Assembly (NCBI GenBank): GCA_021292165.1
Contig: CM037885.1
Coordinates: 5,079,042-5,143,041 of the forward strand
DNA: 64,000 nucleotides
Source: Shinisaurus crocodilurus
Lineage: Eukaryota; Chordata; Lepidosauria; Squamata; Shinisauridae
Direction: 5' to 3'
Shown here: piece after piece, positions 46,716 to 60,800 of the stretch
Layout: the number at the start of each line of letters is the position of its first letter
Position numbering within the stretch: position 1 is the first letter of the stretch
Notes under the pieces: generated by a model
Seen by the model: only the letters and a program-made list of their open reading frames with translations
Told to the model about the DNA's origin: nothing
The model's database searches: none
Translations under genes and position numbers: made by a program

Positions 46716-48021
46716 CTCTAAAGTCTGCAAAGGGCCCTGTCTCCCAAGGACACCCCTATTTGTAAAAAGGGATATGTGGACAGGGGAGAGGAGGGCATTT
46801 GATTTCAGGAAAAAAAAAACCTCAGGCAGAAAGATTCGGGGGGGGCAGCAGGAGGTGAAGCACATAACAGTATGGGCAAAAAGCCAGCTCATCCAATGCA
46901 ACAGAGATCCTCAGGGCCCCTGCACCTTTCTTTCAGCAAGTGCCCCTGGGCAGCCGGGTGGTGGGGCAGAGGGCCTCCCAGAGATTCGGGGCTCCAGATG
47001 AAAGACTCGGGGCTCCAGCCCTAGTGGGCCGCCCCCTGACACTGCCTATCAAGAATTAGCAGGCTGAGCAGGCGCACAGGTCACCGGGTCACAATCTTCC
47101 CCGCTATGGTGAGAGGTGTCCAAGGAATTTGTTTGTGTGAAGGAGCAGCCCATCAGGGGAGCCCCACCTGCAGCCTGACTGACGGCCGTGCAGCCCAGGC
47201 ACAGCTTGGCCACCTCAGGACTAGGCCTGAGAAGAGGGCTGTGTCCTTTTAAGGAACAGTTCTCCCGGTGCCTTTGCACACCTCTTGCTGTGTGAGGAAG
47301 CCAGCACACCTGTACAGCCATCTCCTATCGGGTGACCCTGTTGGCCTACTGCAGCAAAAAATATATACCGGTATATATAAAAAAACATGACCAAGAGTCC
47401 TGTGGCACCTTAAAAGACGAACTAATACATGTGTTAGTCTTTAGGAGGCCACAAGAATAAGAAGAAAGAAGTAGACTTGGGAACCAGCAGCCTTACGTCC
47501 TGCCAAGCCACCATTGACTAGGGAAATGGGAACGTGGGGATCCAAGATGGAGTCACAGTGGCGTCCTTGTGATGCCATTGTGAGCCGTGACTCCATTTTG
47601 GATCCCGGCAAGTTCTTTTCTGTTTTCCCTGGGAAGCAAAGTAAGGGAAGCAGTAGTCTTCATCAATGCCCTGGGGATAGGGCAGGATCTGTGTCCAAGG
47701 GCCTGCGCCTTCCCCGTTCTCCATTTCCCGACGTGGCTTGAAAGATTCTCCTTAATTTGGGGCCTGCTTGCTCGTTTCTGGGGCTGCATTTTGGTTTCCT
47801 GCCAGTGTATGTGGAGAGAAGCAAGGCCTCTGTGGTTGCTTAGCAACTGCAAAATGTGATCCTGCCACCATTTTGAGGCTGTGTGGCAGTAGAACACCTT
47901 ACGATAGAAGCTAATAATTAGATCTAATCCATTCCCCTGAATGGTGCCGTATATGGCTCTCAAATTTCCAAGAGAAGCCAAAGGAGGGAAGGCACCAAAT
48001 GACAGGGGAAAATGTGTGTGT
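46716..48021. other. no gene; short repeat piece
   Basis: Positions 47388-47440 (AAGAGTCCTGTGGCACCTTA) belong to a repeat common in reptile DNA, by my recollection. The rest has no recognised exon. Positions 47535-47640 contain a diverged inverted pair around AAGATGGAGTCACAGTGG / GTGACTCCATTTTGG. Confidence 0.35.
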
Positions 48022-48235
48022 GGAGGAGAGATGAAATCCCAAGGGTGCACAAAAATAAAGATTTTATTGGCCCCAATGAGTTTCAGATTACAATTCTTCT
48101 TCAGGAACACTTTTAAAAGCACACAACTATGTTCTGTAGAGCTTTTTAAGCGATCCTGAAGAAGAATTTGAATTTGAAACCCATTGGGCTGATAAAATCT
48201 TTATTTCTGCACACACTTGGGATTTCATCTCCTCC
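48022..48235. repeat. long foldback (inverted repeat, arms about 85 bp)
   Basis: The left arm (48022-48106) includes GATGAAATCCCAAG, AATAAAGATTTTATTGG and ATTCTTCTTCAGG. The right arm (48153-48235) carries the complements CCTGAAGAAGAATTTG, GATAAAATCTTTATT and CTTGGGATTTCATC. The loop is about 46 bp. It is probably a further MITE type; no target duplication was identified. Confidence 0.75.
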
Positions 48236-48472
48236 TTTTTTTCCTCCTAAATTCTCAGTCCCAGAAGGAAAAGACGCTTGTGAATAAGCGGCCGTGGAAT
48301 TTGACAAAATGGACGGGGTCAGGTGGGGTAGCATTGGTGCTTTGGCCTACTACTTTGTACTCTGTTGTCAAAAATGGCCCTCCAGTAAAAAACCAGTTGC
48401 GGATCTGGGCTTTATGGGCAATGGTTGCTAGGCAACAAGAAAGGCCTAGCTTCTTCCGAGTTAAGAACATTA

Positions 48473-48726
48473 CAGTAATACCTTGGATTGCAAGTGACTT
48501 GGTTTGAGAGTGTTTTGCAAGACAAGCAAATTTTTAAATATTTATTTAATATTTTTTGTGACTTGATATACAAGCGACGTCTTGCAATACAAGTCCTGTA
48601 GTACGGCTTAAATTAAAAATCTCTGTACAATTTTTTTGGGGGGGGGTTCGTTTTGATATATAAGAGTGTTTTGGATTACAAGCACGTTTCCGGAACGAAT
48701 TATGCTCTCAATCCAAGGCATGACTG
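48473..48726. mobile_element. Tigger-like MITE
   Basis: CAGTAATACCTTGGATTGC to CAATCCAAGGCATGACTG, TA on both sides (48471-48472 and 48727-48728). Closest to 2774-3023. Confidence 0.8.
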
Positions 48727-48879
48727 TATTGGCTAGTGATGGCACACAGGCAAATACTCTCCTGGACAGATGTCCCATTCTGCTCTTTAGCTGGTTCTTC
48801 AAACGCATTGACCCATCCCTTTCCCATATGGCCTTAGAGATGGGCCAAATATTTAGTAATTCCGTTTGATGGTGCCGCA

Positions 48880-48902
48880 GCAGCAGCAGCAGCAGCAGCA
48901 GC
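48880..48902 (+). repeat. (CAG)n microsatellite
   Basis: About seven CAG units. Confidence 0.9.
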
Positions 48903-49095
48903 CATTGACCTTCAGAGCTAGAAAACTGAATGGGGTGGAGGGGAAGCGTGAAAACTGTTGCTCAAGTTTTGGCTCCCATGATTAATCTCAGGAAGGCAGA
49001 AGATGCTGTGCCAGTCAGGAAGTATCTGGGGGAGGAGGGGAGTGGAATTAACATTTTATCAACCAATTTGATCAGACTCTCTCTGTGGACTCCGC

Positions 49096-49208
49096 AGTAC
49101 AATCCTTTGCATGTTTAGACAGGAAAAAAAAGTCCTACTACAGCTGGCTGGGGCATGCTGTGAGTTGTAGGACCTTTTTCTGACTAAACATGCATGGGAT
49201 TGTGCCCT
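49096..49208. mobile_element. Harbinger-like MITE, family C, internally deleted
   Basis: TACAATCCTTTGCATGTTTA to TGCATGGGATTGTGCCC; part of the left core is missing. Confidence 0.65.
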
Positions 49209-49269
49209 AAAGCCGTTAATGGGAGCATGTTGCATGTAGTCTGCACTGCAGGGCACTTTGGAGTAAAGT

Positions 49270-50705
49270 GTGTCTCTTTGCAGGCATTCACACAAAGGAT
49301 GGGAAAGGGAAAGGACGGTGACCACAAAGGAAGGTAAGGTAGGGACAAACCTACCACGGTTTATTGGTAGTGTTGCTGATTATATTTTATATATACTGCA
49401 ATCCAGAAATAGGTACATAAGCTCCATTTATATCAATGCAATTGAAATGTGCCAAATTTTCTCTGGATTGCACTTTTTCATCTTCTGTTTTTAATCATTT
49501 TACAGTGTGATCGGGATGCTGGTTCAGATTTTAGTTGGAAGGTGAAGGCAAACAGATCTCACTGTATATGCTGCTGGTGGTGACTGAACTTTTGACTTAT
49601 AGTCATGATTTTTGGTTCTCTTGTGGTTGTGCCCTGAAAGACTGGGGGGGATTATCAGTGAATCAGTCTTTTTGAGGTTTTTTGAGTACTGGGAACAATG
49701 AATCTTCTTTGATCACCAGATCAGATTTATAAACTCCTTATCAGGGGAACAAAACCCGAATACCATTTTGTTTTAATTATCGTTAATACCATAAAAAGAG
49801 AGAGACACACACATGTAAAACAAAGACACCCCCCTGAATTGTCTCTAAAGTATGATATATTAAATCAACTCTTACCCTTTTTCCCAACAGAAAGCACAAA
49901 TATTTAAATATAAAGCCACTTTAAAAAAAAATCTGAACTATATTCTCTCTCCCTGTTCCTCTTCAGGCTGAGGCCTACATTGTCTTTGGTGTAACCAAAC
50001 CCCTTTGTGTGTATGTAACAATGGAGTCCCGCCAAGTATGATTCTGACCTAAATGGATGGCTTTGAGATGCCAAGACAAGAGTTCAGCCATAGACTGTAA
50101 CATCTGTGTTGAGGAAGGAAGTAAAATGTCCTAGGCCGAGGGATCATCCCCAGCTTGCTCCAGATTGCATAACTTCCTTTTCTGTGTCCCTTTTCACCTA
50201 TGCATGGACCCATCCATCAAAGCTCCACTCCTGCAGATATCATGTATCTTCAGTAACTGAAAGATTCAAAGCGGGGTCTATCATTTGGGGATGGTGGGAT
50301 TTGCCCTTGGGAACCCATGCTGACAGCAGTACAACCGTACCTAAGTGAAGGTGAATTGATGGCCGTTTTTACCCAGCTGGCCATTGGTTGATATCAACAA
50401 GGCGTACACTGCTTCTTCCTTGCAGCTCCCTGGTCATTATGGGCAAGTGAGTATATTGAAATGGAAGGGCTTCCGAAGGAGCGCTTGACCGCTATGAGGC
50501 AACGTCAGTCTTGAGGTCTTGAAAGCGTATGGCCCATCAGAGCCAGGCCTCTGGTGATTTACTCCTTTCCACCAGCCATATTGCAATTGGTTGGCAAAGG
50601 GAGGGGACATCTCATTGATGGTCTTGCTGGTGATTGTGGCACAAGGCAGAGTTTCTTTTCTTTCTCTGGCCTCCTCCTTTTTCGCATTGCAACTGGGCAA
50701 CAACC
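49270..50705 (-). other. probable 3' UTR and downstream DNA of FOXA3
   Basis: About 1.4 kb of repeat-free DNA lies directly beyond the FOXA3 stop, in contrast to the repeat-dense surroundings, as expected for a 3' UTR. Poly(A)-signal-like hexamers on the - strand are ATTAAA (49772-49777) and AATAAA (49360-49365). Which one is used cannot be told from sequence. Confidence 0.4.
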
Positions 50706-51893
50706 TTAAGAAGCATTGAGCAAGGAGCGGCTGTATAGGCTCTGATAGTAGGAGCCGGTCTCGCTGAGTGAGGTGGATGTCTCATAAGCATGTTTGCTTT
50801 CCACTGAGTGTGGGGAGCCATAGCCACTGTATGCCATGGCCTGCTCATAGGACTTCAGGTCAATCTTGTGGCTCTGCTCTGTGGACATCAGGTTGGTGAT
50901 GGAAAAGGGATGGTTGAAGTTGAACTGAGGGTCCATTTTGAGATCACTTGGAAGATCCAGATTGGTAATAGAGGTGGCAAAGTAGTGGCTATTCATGGAC
51001 TGAGAGATGGGGGCTGGAGAGGCCTCGGAAGCTGGGGATGAGCCCTGGCCCCCTGAACAATCTAGTTGGACCAAACCTCTTTGCTCCTCAGACCCATGCG
51101 AGGTATCTGAATGGCCTGACTCTGCCCCTTCTGAACCTGTGTTGGGGCTCTGGCCTTCCTGAAGACCTTCGGGAATCTTGGAGGCCTGGTCTTGGGCATT
51201 GGAGGCCTTGACGTTAGGCTTCTTGGCCTTGTCCTCAATTTTGAAACGCTTCTGACGCCTCAGATAGCAGCCATTCTCAAACATGTTGCCTGAATTTGGG
51301 TGGAGAGCCCAGTAGGAACCTTTGCCGGGCTTGTCTGGGGAACGGGCCACCTTGACGAAACAGTCGTTGAAGGAGAGGGAGTGGCGAATTGAATTCTGCC
51401 AGCGCTGCTGGTTTTCACGGTAGTAGGGGAAGAGGTCCATGATCCACTGGTAGATCTCATTGAGAGTCAGCATCTTGCTCGGGGCCTGCTGAATTGCCAT
51501 GGTGATGAGGGAGATGTAAGAATAGGGTGGCTTGGCATGGGTCAGTGTGCGCCGGTATGACTTGCTGATCTCTTTGGGCCTATTCATGCTTGACGGAGAG
51601 TAGCCTAGTGGGGCCATTGCCTGGCCGACATTTTGATAGGGTGACAGAGAATTGAGAGTGGGGGCCTGAGCTCCCAGCGGAGTCAATACTGGACTGACGG
51701 GAGATGCCACTGTCGGAAGGCCCATGGGACTGGTGGCGTTGGTCAGACCAGTGAGAGAAGGGCTACTCAAGCCGTTGTTTGGATAATTCATGTTCATAGA
51801 GCTGGGGGAACTCAGGGAGTTCAACGTCACGTAGGAATTAATAGGGTTCATAGGCCCCAAGCTGGATGTCATAGTACTCACTGAAGGAAATAC
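50706..51893 (-). CDS. FOXA3: FOXA3 (HNF-3gamma), last coding exon
   Basis: The exon gives 395 residues from a splice acceptor (pyrimidine tract ending CTTCCCTTAG, AG at 51895-51894) to a stop at 50708-50706. The frame is closed just upstream by that acceptor's TAG, so a short first exon encoding about 20 residues must exist elsewhere. The GTG at 51881 is not a start. Residues about 119-219 of this exon form the forkhead winged-helix domain ([20 protein letters not shown], then recognition helix [20 protein letters not shown] and wing LRRQKRFK), nearly identical to other FOXA proteins. Near the C-terminus [10 protein letters not shown] is FOXA conserved region II, and the ending [10 protein letters not shown] is diagnostic of FOXA3 rather than FOXA1 or FOXA2, which end in SRPVLNTS or SRPIMNSS types. 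FOXA3 is a pioneer transcription factor of endoderm and liver. This version, with its first exon, would be longer than the roughly 350-residue mammalian protein, mostly through serine- and asparagine-rich N-terminal and Ser/Gly-rich central linkers. Confidence 0.95.
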   Translation of the reverse strand, partial: VFPSVSTMTSSLGPMNPINSYVTLNSLSSPSSMNMNYPNNGLSSPSLTGLTNATSPMGLPTVASPVSPVLTPLGAQAPTLNSLSPYQNVGQAMAPLGYSPSSMNRPKEISKSYRRTLTHAKPPYSYISLITMAIQQAPSKMLTLNEIYQWIMDLFPYYRENQQRWQNSIRHSLSFNDCFVKVARSPDKPGKGSYWALHPNSGNMFENGCYLRRQKRFKIEDKAKKPNVKASNAQDQASKIPEGLQEGQSPNTGSEGAESGHSDTSHGSEEQRGLVQLDCSGGQGSSPASEASPAPISQSMNSHYFATSITNLDLPSDLKMDPQFNFNHPFSITNLMSTEQSHKIDLKSYEQAMAYSGYGSPHSVESKHAYETSTSLSETGSYYQSLYSRSLLNAS

Positions 51894-54800
51894 CTAAGGG
51901 AAGCAAAGAGAGACTGTCAAAAGTGAGATTTACATTCCATGGGGAGACAAATAGGGGAGAAATAGGCCAGGAGGAGGCAACCTTCTTGGGCTCATGGGCG
52001 CATTTGGCAATTTGAGAAACTGTCCAGGGCACCACCCCATAATGACTGCCATGGGAGTGGTGGCTTACCAGACACACGTGACAGGAGACCCTTTTTCTTT
52101 CCCCCTTCTTTTTCTTGGTGGCTGGACGTGCTGCAGAGGAAAGCATCGTGCTGCAGAGGAAAGCATCAGCCTGAGGCTGCCAACCATTTTCATTTCCGAA
52201 GGAAGTCTCTGAGCCCCACATGTGGCCTGGAGGCATTCATGGGAAATGAAGATGGCAGCAACTGGAGCTCCTCTGCTTTGAAGCAATGCCAGGAAATCTG
52301 TTAATGGGGGGGGGGGGAGTGGGAAGAGTAGGGCACTCTGGTAGGCACCAAGAAAGGTGTCTGGGGTGCACTGGTGCCCATGGGTCACACGTTGCCTACC
52401 CCTGGTCTGTGCCTTTAATAGATGCACAGAAAGCAATCATAGTTAACATACAGTAAAGGCGAGAACTGCATCTAATGAATTTCTAATTATGCAGCTGCTA
52501 AAGATACAAAGCCCTTTCAGGTTAAAAAAAAAAAAAAGTGGCAATGATTTAACAAAGGCTAACCAAAAATGCAGGGAAAGAAAATAGGCTGGGATTGACC
52601 ACCTTCGTCTCAGAGAGGAACCATATGAAGGACAAGCATGGCATTGTTTCTACAGGGAACAAATAGAAGGACGGACCACAACTGATCCACTAGTGGGAGT
52701 GAAGGCTCATCATTGTTTCATGGGGGCCCAAATAAGGAACACTTGGTTTCTGTTTCATTAGAGGAATCCATACATGGACAGACCACCATTTTTTCCAGGG
52801 GACGGGGGCTAAAAGAAAGAAGGCCCACCACTGATCCACAAAATATAAGGGAAAGATGGCCATTTTCCTACGGGGGAGCACATAAAGGGAGGGACCACCA
52901 CTGTTCTACCAGGGAAGCGTAGAGAGATGGACCACAAACAGAAGAAACGGCTGCCAATACACTTGTTGCCACTGAAATGTTGCCTAAAGGAACATGTGAT
53001 ACAAAGTTGGGGGTTCCTTCCCAGTTTGCACTCTGTCGCCACTGCCTCACAGGGAACAAAGACGAGGGAGGTGCACACAGCTTGTCCAGTGACATTTGAG
53101 TCCCCGTTGTCATTTCCAGAGGACTGTGCTGCTGAAGCCTTCCTGACATTAAAAAGAGGGGGTTTTGTGGTCCATGAACCCAATAATTTCCGCTATGGGC
53201 ACCATCTTTATTTACTGAATGTTTGTTTGCTCAGAACCACTGAAGTAGAATCAATCAGGTGCTTAAGGGCAGAGAAAGCGGCGCCTGCTATTTGCGTAAG
53301 ATAGAGACTTAATTGGCAGCGCTATTGATCCTCATTGATAAGTGAGTACCTGCTGCCACGGGATGGTGCCACAGGCCTCACTGGCCATATGCTCATCTGT
53401 AGCTCAGTGTGTGACACCGCCCGTGACGGAGCCATTTTCGCAGAGCCTGTTCTGAAGGTCTTGTGAGGCAGGGAGAAGACAACCCAGAATTTGAATAGGG
53501 TTTTGTTTAAGAAAGGAGAGATGCTTCAAGTGGCTAGAGCAGCCTTCCCCAACTGGGTGCCCTACAGATGTTTTGCACTTCAATTCCCATCGGCTCCAGC
53601 AAGCATGGCCAATGGCCAGGAATGCTGGGAGTTGTAGTCTGAAAAACACCTGTAGGGCACCAGGTTGGAGAAGGCTGGGCTAGATTCAGATCCCAGCTCA
53701 GTCAGGGCGTTTACTGGGTGCGGGGGGGGGGGGGGGTCCGTGAGGAGAGCACCCCATTCACACTGCGCTGGGCACCATGGGGGAAAGTTAGGCTATAAAT
53801 GAGATCAATCAATAAAGGAGTGCATGATATCAGCCTTCCCCAAGCTGGTGCCCTCCATATTTATTTATTTATTTATTTCATCTCATTTCATTTCATTTTT
53901 ATACTGCCCAATAGCCGAAGCTCTCTGGGTGGTTTACAGCAATTAACAAGACAGTCCCTGCCCGCAGGCTTACAATCTAAAAAGACACGACACACAAGGA
54001 AAAAGGAATGGGGAGGGAAGAAGGGGGGATATTAATTAATACTCCTGGCAGGGCTGGTGGAATGGCCCTGCGCTCCCTCTCATCTCCCTCCTCTCAGCCT
54101 GCTGGAATGGCTGGTGGTGGTGGCAGTTGAGGGAGGAGGAGCCGTCATGAGGGCGGCCTTTCAGCAGGGCTGGTGGTGGAATGGCCCTGCGCTCCCTCTC
54201 ATCTCCCTCACATCTCATATGTGTTGGATTACAACTCCCCTCTTCCCATGCCAGCACGACCGATGGCTGCCCTGGCTGGGGATGAAGGGAGTTGTAGTCC
54301 CACACATATGGAGGGTGCCGGCTTGGGGAAAGCTGGCTTATATAAAGCAGTCGAACTATCAGGGTACCCCCCCACCCACCCAAAAAGAAGGGGATCGTCA
54401 CCCCCTTTGCTGAACTGCAGTTCCCAAGGTTCCTTGGAGGTGGTGGAGAGCCGTGACATTAAGGCTGCAATCCATCCCTGAACTTAATTACTAGGGAACA
54501 AGTCCCATTGACCACAGTAGGATTTACGGTACGTCCAAGTTAACAAGGCCTAGGGTTGTTGTGCTGTTAGGTTGCAGTCCTAGGCACAGTTGCCTGGGAG
54601 CAAGCCACTGTTGGGACTCAGTGGGAATTTACATCTGAATAAACATGCATAGGTTTGGGCTGTAGATTCAGTTTGGCATGTGGTTGCCAAATAATTGGAA
54701 GGGGCCTTTTGTTCTGTCAGTGTCACTGTAGGGAAGGGATTCGGTCTAACCATCTGTCCAGTCTCTTCTCTAGTGAGGGAAAGACATAGGAAGCTGCCTT

Positions 54801-57800
54801 ATACTGAATTATATTATCCCTCTAGCCCAGTATTGCCGACACTGACTGGCAGCCATGGCTCTCCAGGGTTTCAGGCAGGATTCTTTCCTAGTCCTACCCG
54901 GAGGTGCCGGGGATCGAACCTGGGACCTTCTGCAGGCCAAGCAGGGGCTCTACTACCACTGTGCTACGGTCCCTCCCTCCAGTTAGGCTTGACCGTGCTT
55001 AGTGTTGACCAAGTGCTTTGTGAGTGCACCACATGCTCAATCACAGCAACCCTGTACAACATCTCTGTAAGGTAGGTCGGTGTTATTCTCGCTAATATTG
55101 CAGATGGCGGGGGCCAAGGGCTGAAGCGGAGAGACGGCGGCTTGCTTCAGGTCATCTCATTAGCAGAGTTCTTGAGATTTCAGCTCACACCACATGACAC
55201 TGGCTCGCTTGCTCCTTCTCCCTGTGGCTCCATGGACTGAATCCACCTGAACTTACCCACCCAAATGTTTATCTAGCAGCCTTATACAACCTGTTCCCCT
55301 GCTCCACCCACAACCCTTAGAGTTAAGAGTGCTGGAGCAGCCAGCCTGTTCCATTGGTTAAGGGCAGTCCTGCCAATGCAGAGCTTTGCAGAATGAGGGG
55401 ACACGATGTTTCGGGGGTGGTGGGCAGGGGGGCGGGAGGATCCTGTGGCTGGTGGAATCGGGAGCCAAGAGCTTGCTGGAATAAATGGGAGTTGTAGTCC
55501 AACACATCTGGAGGGTGCCACATTGGAGAAGGCTGTCTAATGAAAGCTCCCCCTGTGTGTGATTTTAGGACCAAGGAGCATCAGAAATGCCATCTTCTAA
55601 TGCCAGCGTACTCCCATCTATGGATCCTGCAACAGCAGGAAACTGCATGCATCCGCATATGAGAATCTTCACATGCTCTACAGCTAGGTTGTTGCGGGGG
55701 ACACAAAGTAGTGGGGATGTTCAGAAGAGACAGGAATTTGGAAAAGGTAGAGAGTAAGAGGCATAATGTCTAACCTAAACCTTTTTGTCTGTAGTCTGAG
55801 CCCATGGCATTCCAGGCACATGCATAGAAAACATCCGCCACAATCTGGAGAGTTGTCTTATGTGTTCCAAAAAGCCCCTTTGCCTGCCCAGTAGGACTTC
55901 TGACCTGTGTGCTTTGACCCTAAACCATATCAGAAAATGCTTTTGAAACTTCCCAGGGCATCAAACATGGTTTGCCATGCTTTGTTTTGTGTTGCTCTTT
56001 GGGAAATACAAGCCCAAACATCAGCTGGGTGCGTGGAGCTCATTCATTGCATGGTTCTTTGGATTGCGGCCATGGAATACAATTGATCCCTGTGATAAAT
56101 TTTTTTTTACTCAGTGCAGACATAACACTGATTGATCTCCTAACCATGGTTAAGAGATTGGGAGCACCCCGCGGGCTTGTGGGCTCCTCCTCTCGCCACT
56201 GCTTCCTACTCCTCTCTGCATGGGCATCCCTCCCTCTCTTTCTGTTTTGGAGCGAACAGTGGCTAGAGTTATGCTGCCACTGGCATGTCCGCTAACCATT
56301 GCTAGTGTCAAATCATAGTTTGTAACCATGGTTAGAAGTGTGTTTGCAAACAGTGGTGTGGGTTAACTATGATTAGCAGAAATGCCAGTGTAGTAAAGGT
56401 AACCAGAATTAGCTCTGAAATACAATGGGACTGTTTGACCGCTTGGGGCATTCCTCATCTCCTAATTATGGAGAGGAAATCAGGCAGTATTTCCTCATAC
56501 CAGCACCGCTGCTTAAGTAAAGATGTTTCCCAGCTAATAATTCTGTAGAAAATTATAAAAAGGTCCTAGGACTTATGACATCAGCACTTAAAAAATGAGT
56601 GTGCCAGTAGGTCCTGTAACACCCTGCCAGTGTTGAAGGCCAATATCATGCAAATGCTTAGAACCAAGGCATGAAACTCTGGAAGAGCCTCTTTAGAGTA
56701 GGCATGGGAGCAAAGAACTGAACCATTTTTTTCAGAACAGAGCTGGATGTATGTGTGAATGTATGCATCTAATAGTAGCATAGTTTTCCATCTGGAGGCT
56801 GGGACAGTGACCAATAATTTCCCCACCTTCTCTGGAGCATCAAAAATATGCTTAACACCAAAGGTGAGTGTTTTGGTGTGTGAGACCTTCTACCGAGAAG
56901 TAAGGAAATTATCTCCTGTACAGGCTTGGCGGGCTTGGCGCTGTACCACATCAGCGGCTGCTGTAGCGCATAGCTCAGTGGCTGAATGCATGCCGTGCAT
57001 GGAGAAGGCCCATTGCTCAATCCTGGGCCTCTGCAGTTAAGGGAATCTCAGGTAGCAAGGCTGGAAAAGGCCTCTGCTTGACACCGTATGTCCACCTGGC
57101 ATAGGAGACCCTGGATCCTGTGGTCGGGGTGCCCAGCAGCACAGGCGGCAGGAGTTTCGGGCACTCCTAGAGTGGAGTTTGCAGTCCACAGGCCTGCACT
57201 GTCTGCTACCCTCTTGCCGTGCAGCTCCCTACTCCAGCCTTCTTCAAACTGGGGCCCTCCAGATGTGTTAGACTCAGCATCCCCCAGCCAGTGATGCTGG
57301 GAGTTGTAATCCAACATCTAGGGAGGTGGTGGGCTCTCCCAGTCTGGAGGTATTCAAGGTGCGGCTGGACAGACATCTGTCAGGGATGCTTTGACCTGGA
57401 TTCCTGCATTGAGCAGAGGGTTGGACTCGATGGCCTTGTAGGCCCCTTCCAACTCTACTTTTCTATGATTCTATGATTCTATGATCTCTGGAGGGCACCA
57501 GCCGAGGAAGGCTGTGCTACTCTCTGGGCGTGTTCACACGACACGGGAACCGCGGGGGAGCACGCTGACCGGGGGCTCCCCCTGCGGGACGGCTGCGCGT
57601 GAGACGCACGCACGCAAAGTGACCATGGGCGGTAGAGGGGTAAGCCCCTACCGCATGTGGCCACCCTGCCGTGCAAACAGCGGGCGGCCGTCCCGCGGGG
57701 GCTGCACAGAGGCAGCAGCCCAGAGTGGCCGGAGCTGTGGCCGCCCCAACCTGTAGGGGCAAACTGCGGACCGTCCGCCGGACCCAGCGGACGGCCCCAT

Positions 57801-60800
57801 GGTGCCTCCCCCGCTCGCCACCTGGGTCATACGAACCGGCCCTCTCTCTCTCCCCCTTTCAGCGGACCAGAGGCGAAACTACACCAAGGGTGGAGAGGGC
57901 GGCATGAATTAAACAATTAATTAATTACATTTCTATACCACCCAATAGCTAAAGCTCTCTGGGCGGTTCACTCTATTCTGCAGTGTCCAAGAAAGTGGCA
58001 CACTTGCCTAAAAGGGGGGCAGTACTAGTGAGCTAGATAGACCAAAGTTTTGATTCAATATTAGGGTCAAACACTGGCGTTCTGTCGTTGGATGGACCTC
58101 CCAACATAATTTTGTTCTTCAAAAAGCAGCCATGGGGATGGGCGATTTGAGGTGGGTGGGTGGGTGGGTGGGTCTCCAACCCTCCCACCCCGTGCTGTGT
58201 GTCTTTGATTTAAACTGCCCTTCTTCTCACAGTGTTTGTTCTGAAGAACAAGATTTTGTAGGGAGTTCCAGTCATGGAACTCCAGCATAATGTGTAGTTT
58301 GGTCCTGAGGCAGTGACACAGAACAGCTCAGTGGAACTTTAGACTGATTCCTTCACCCAATCTGTCCTCTTCTATCTGCTTTAGGCCTGCCTTGGGTGTG
58401 TCTGTCCAGCAACTTGGTTTTTCTGGTCCGAACATTGTGATTCATTTTTAGAATGAGTGAAGAAGATTAGACTGCTCCCAACGAAGGTCAGCTTCCTATT
58501 GTCTCTGAGAAAGCAGATGGCTTTTGAACCTTTTTTCATTATCTTGGATTAAAGAAAGCTATTCCAAGGCCATGCTTAAACTCCCTTGTCATGTGGTTGG
58601 AATTTACCAGATGTTCCTGGGGTCCAGTAGGAAATCCCACCCACCCAGATGGACAGCACCCCTTGTGTGCAATCCCCAGGGAAGCAGCTTGTGCTGAATG
58701 TGTTGAAATAAATCAGCCTCCCCCAACCTGGGACCAGTGTTTTGGACTACAACTCCCATCAGTCCCAGCCAGCATGGCCAATGGTTAGTGGTCACTGGAG
58801 TTGTAGTCCAAAACATGTGGAGGGCACCAGCTTGGGGAAGGCTGGCTTAGAGGGTCAAAATTCACATTTGACACAGCGTGTTCACGCAGGTGTTTGCAGA
58901 TGTAACGTGTGAAGAGCAGGTGTGTGCTTGTAAATATGTGGAGGGGCGGACGTGCTTTCTGGCATGTGTCCCCTGTGCATTTACAAATAAATACACAACT
59001 CTGCCACACAATTCAGGGTGTTTGTTGCTGCACACTCCAGTGTGTATGTGGCAAACACAACTTGCCACATAGACTGTGAATGGGCTCAGTTGCATCAGTT
59101 TGCACAGCTGCAGGGATTGGTTTCTTCTTCCTAACATGCAAATTGTGCTTTGAGAAAATAATGGTTGGGCTTCCACCTGTCCAATGGTTGGGCTAGAAAT
59201 CCCTTCCAAACATCCTGAGGCCTAGAATTTTCCTTTTCCTTTTAAAAGAAAGGGAAGAATTTCCAAACTTATTAGTCATATATTAAATTTCAAGACTATA
59301 TATATTTGATTACAGAGCCAGTCGTGTGTAGTGCATGGGGCAATGCATTAGACCTGGATTAGGGAGATGTATGTATATTCAAACCTCAAAAAAGCCATGA
59401 TCTCTTTAGGAGACCTTGGGCCTATGTGTTTGTCCAAATACTTTATTCTCTGCTGCAACTAAGGTTAGATGGAAATTAAAACTTCTTTTCTGGAGAAGCT
59501 GCTTGATCTTGCACATCTACCGTAAATTTTGAGAACCCACCTCACCTCCTCCTCCTCCTCCTCCATCATCCTTTTACTTTGCAGCTAGTGAGATACAGCA
59601 TTTTCTGTTGCAAGTCTTGCAAGTTTGGGGACGAAGCAGTCTTAACTGCGGCTCAAGAGAGTGTGGGATTTAGTTTTTCCATGGCCTCTCTCATCTCCCA
59701 GATAGCTCCAAATCCTTTCCAAACAGCAAAGCAGACGCTTGGGTTGTGCAAACTGGACCGGGGCCATCACCCCTCACCCTTCCCTCCTGGACAGACAGCC
59801 TTGGACATTAGAATCTGCTGTTTGCATGAGGGTCTGGCAGCCAGCCCTCGGCTTGGTCCTTTCCCAAAAGGACAGAGGGATCTCTCATCCTCCACCCCAC
59901 CCCCTGCCCATTGTGTACAAGAAGACCTTTGAAACATGACAGGAGCAATATTACAGCCCACCTTTTAGTTGGGAAACCAGGAGGCCAGCCTCCTGCTCCC
60001 AGCCCCACACAAATGGAGAGAGAAGGTTGTTTTGCAAAATCATAAGGTTTTGCCCGTGTATTGTATTCATAGAATCATAGATAGAGTTGGAAGGGGCCTA
60101 CAAGGCCATCGAGTCCAACCCCCTGGTCAATGCAGGAAACTAGAGGAAGGGTCATCCAAGTAATCACCAGGCCTGACCCTGCTTAGCTTTCCACACTCAG
60201 ACAAGCTGAGCCAGCGTAAGCCACAGGCCATTCTTTTATTATTACACCAGATTAATTGAGCTGCCATAAACACCTTGCCCTGATTTGCTAGTCACACACT
60301 GCTCTCTGATGCATGCTTACTCAGAAGTAAGTTGCACCGTGATTAGCGGGGCTCATCCATTAGTAAGTATGCACAGGATTGCAGCCCCAGTTGCTGAGCA
60401 CCTTCAACATCACCCACAGTGCTTCAGTAAAATTTCCTGCACCCCTTTTAAATGTGTGCCACACCTTTCCTTAAAACATCAGGTGCGTGAACAGGGACTG
60501 CCCATTTTTGTAAGGCATCTAAAGGTGCAATCCTGTGCGAGTTTAGACAGAAAAAAAAGGCCTACAACTCCCAGCATGCCCCAGCCAGCTATGCTGGCTG
60601 GGGCATGCTGGAAGTTGTAGGCCTTTTTTTCTGTCTAAACTCGCACAGGATTGCGCCCTAAATCTCCTTTTTGGTGCTTGATACTTTTGATCTGGGCTTG
60701 CAACACTTCACAGATTAACTGGGCAAGAAATTGTTAACTTTTTAATATGCCATCTTAGATGATGCGTTCTTTTCTCCTCCTGTCCCCCACAAACGTGTTG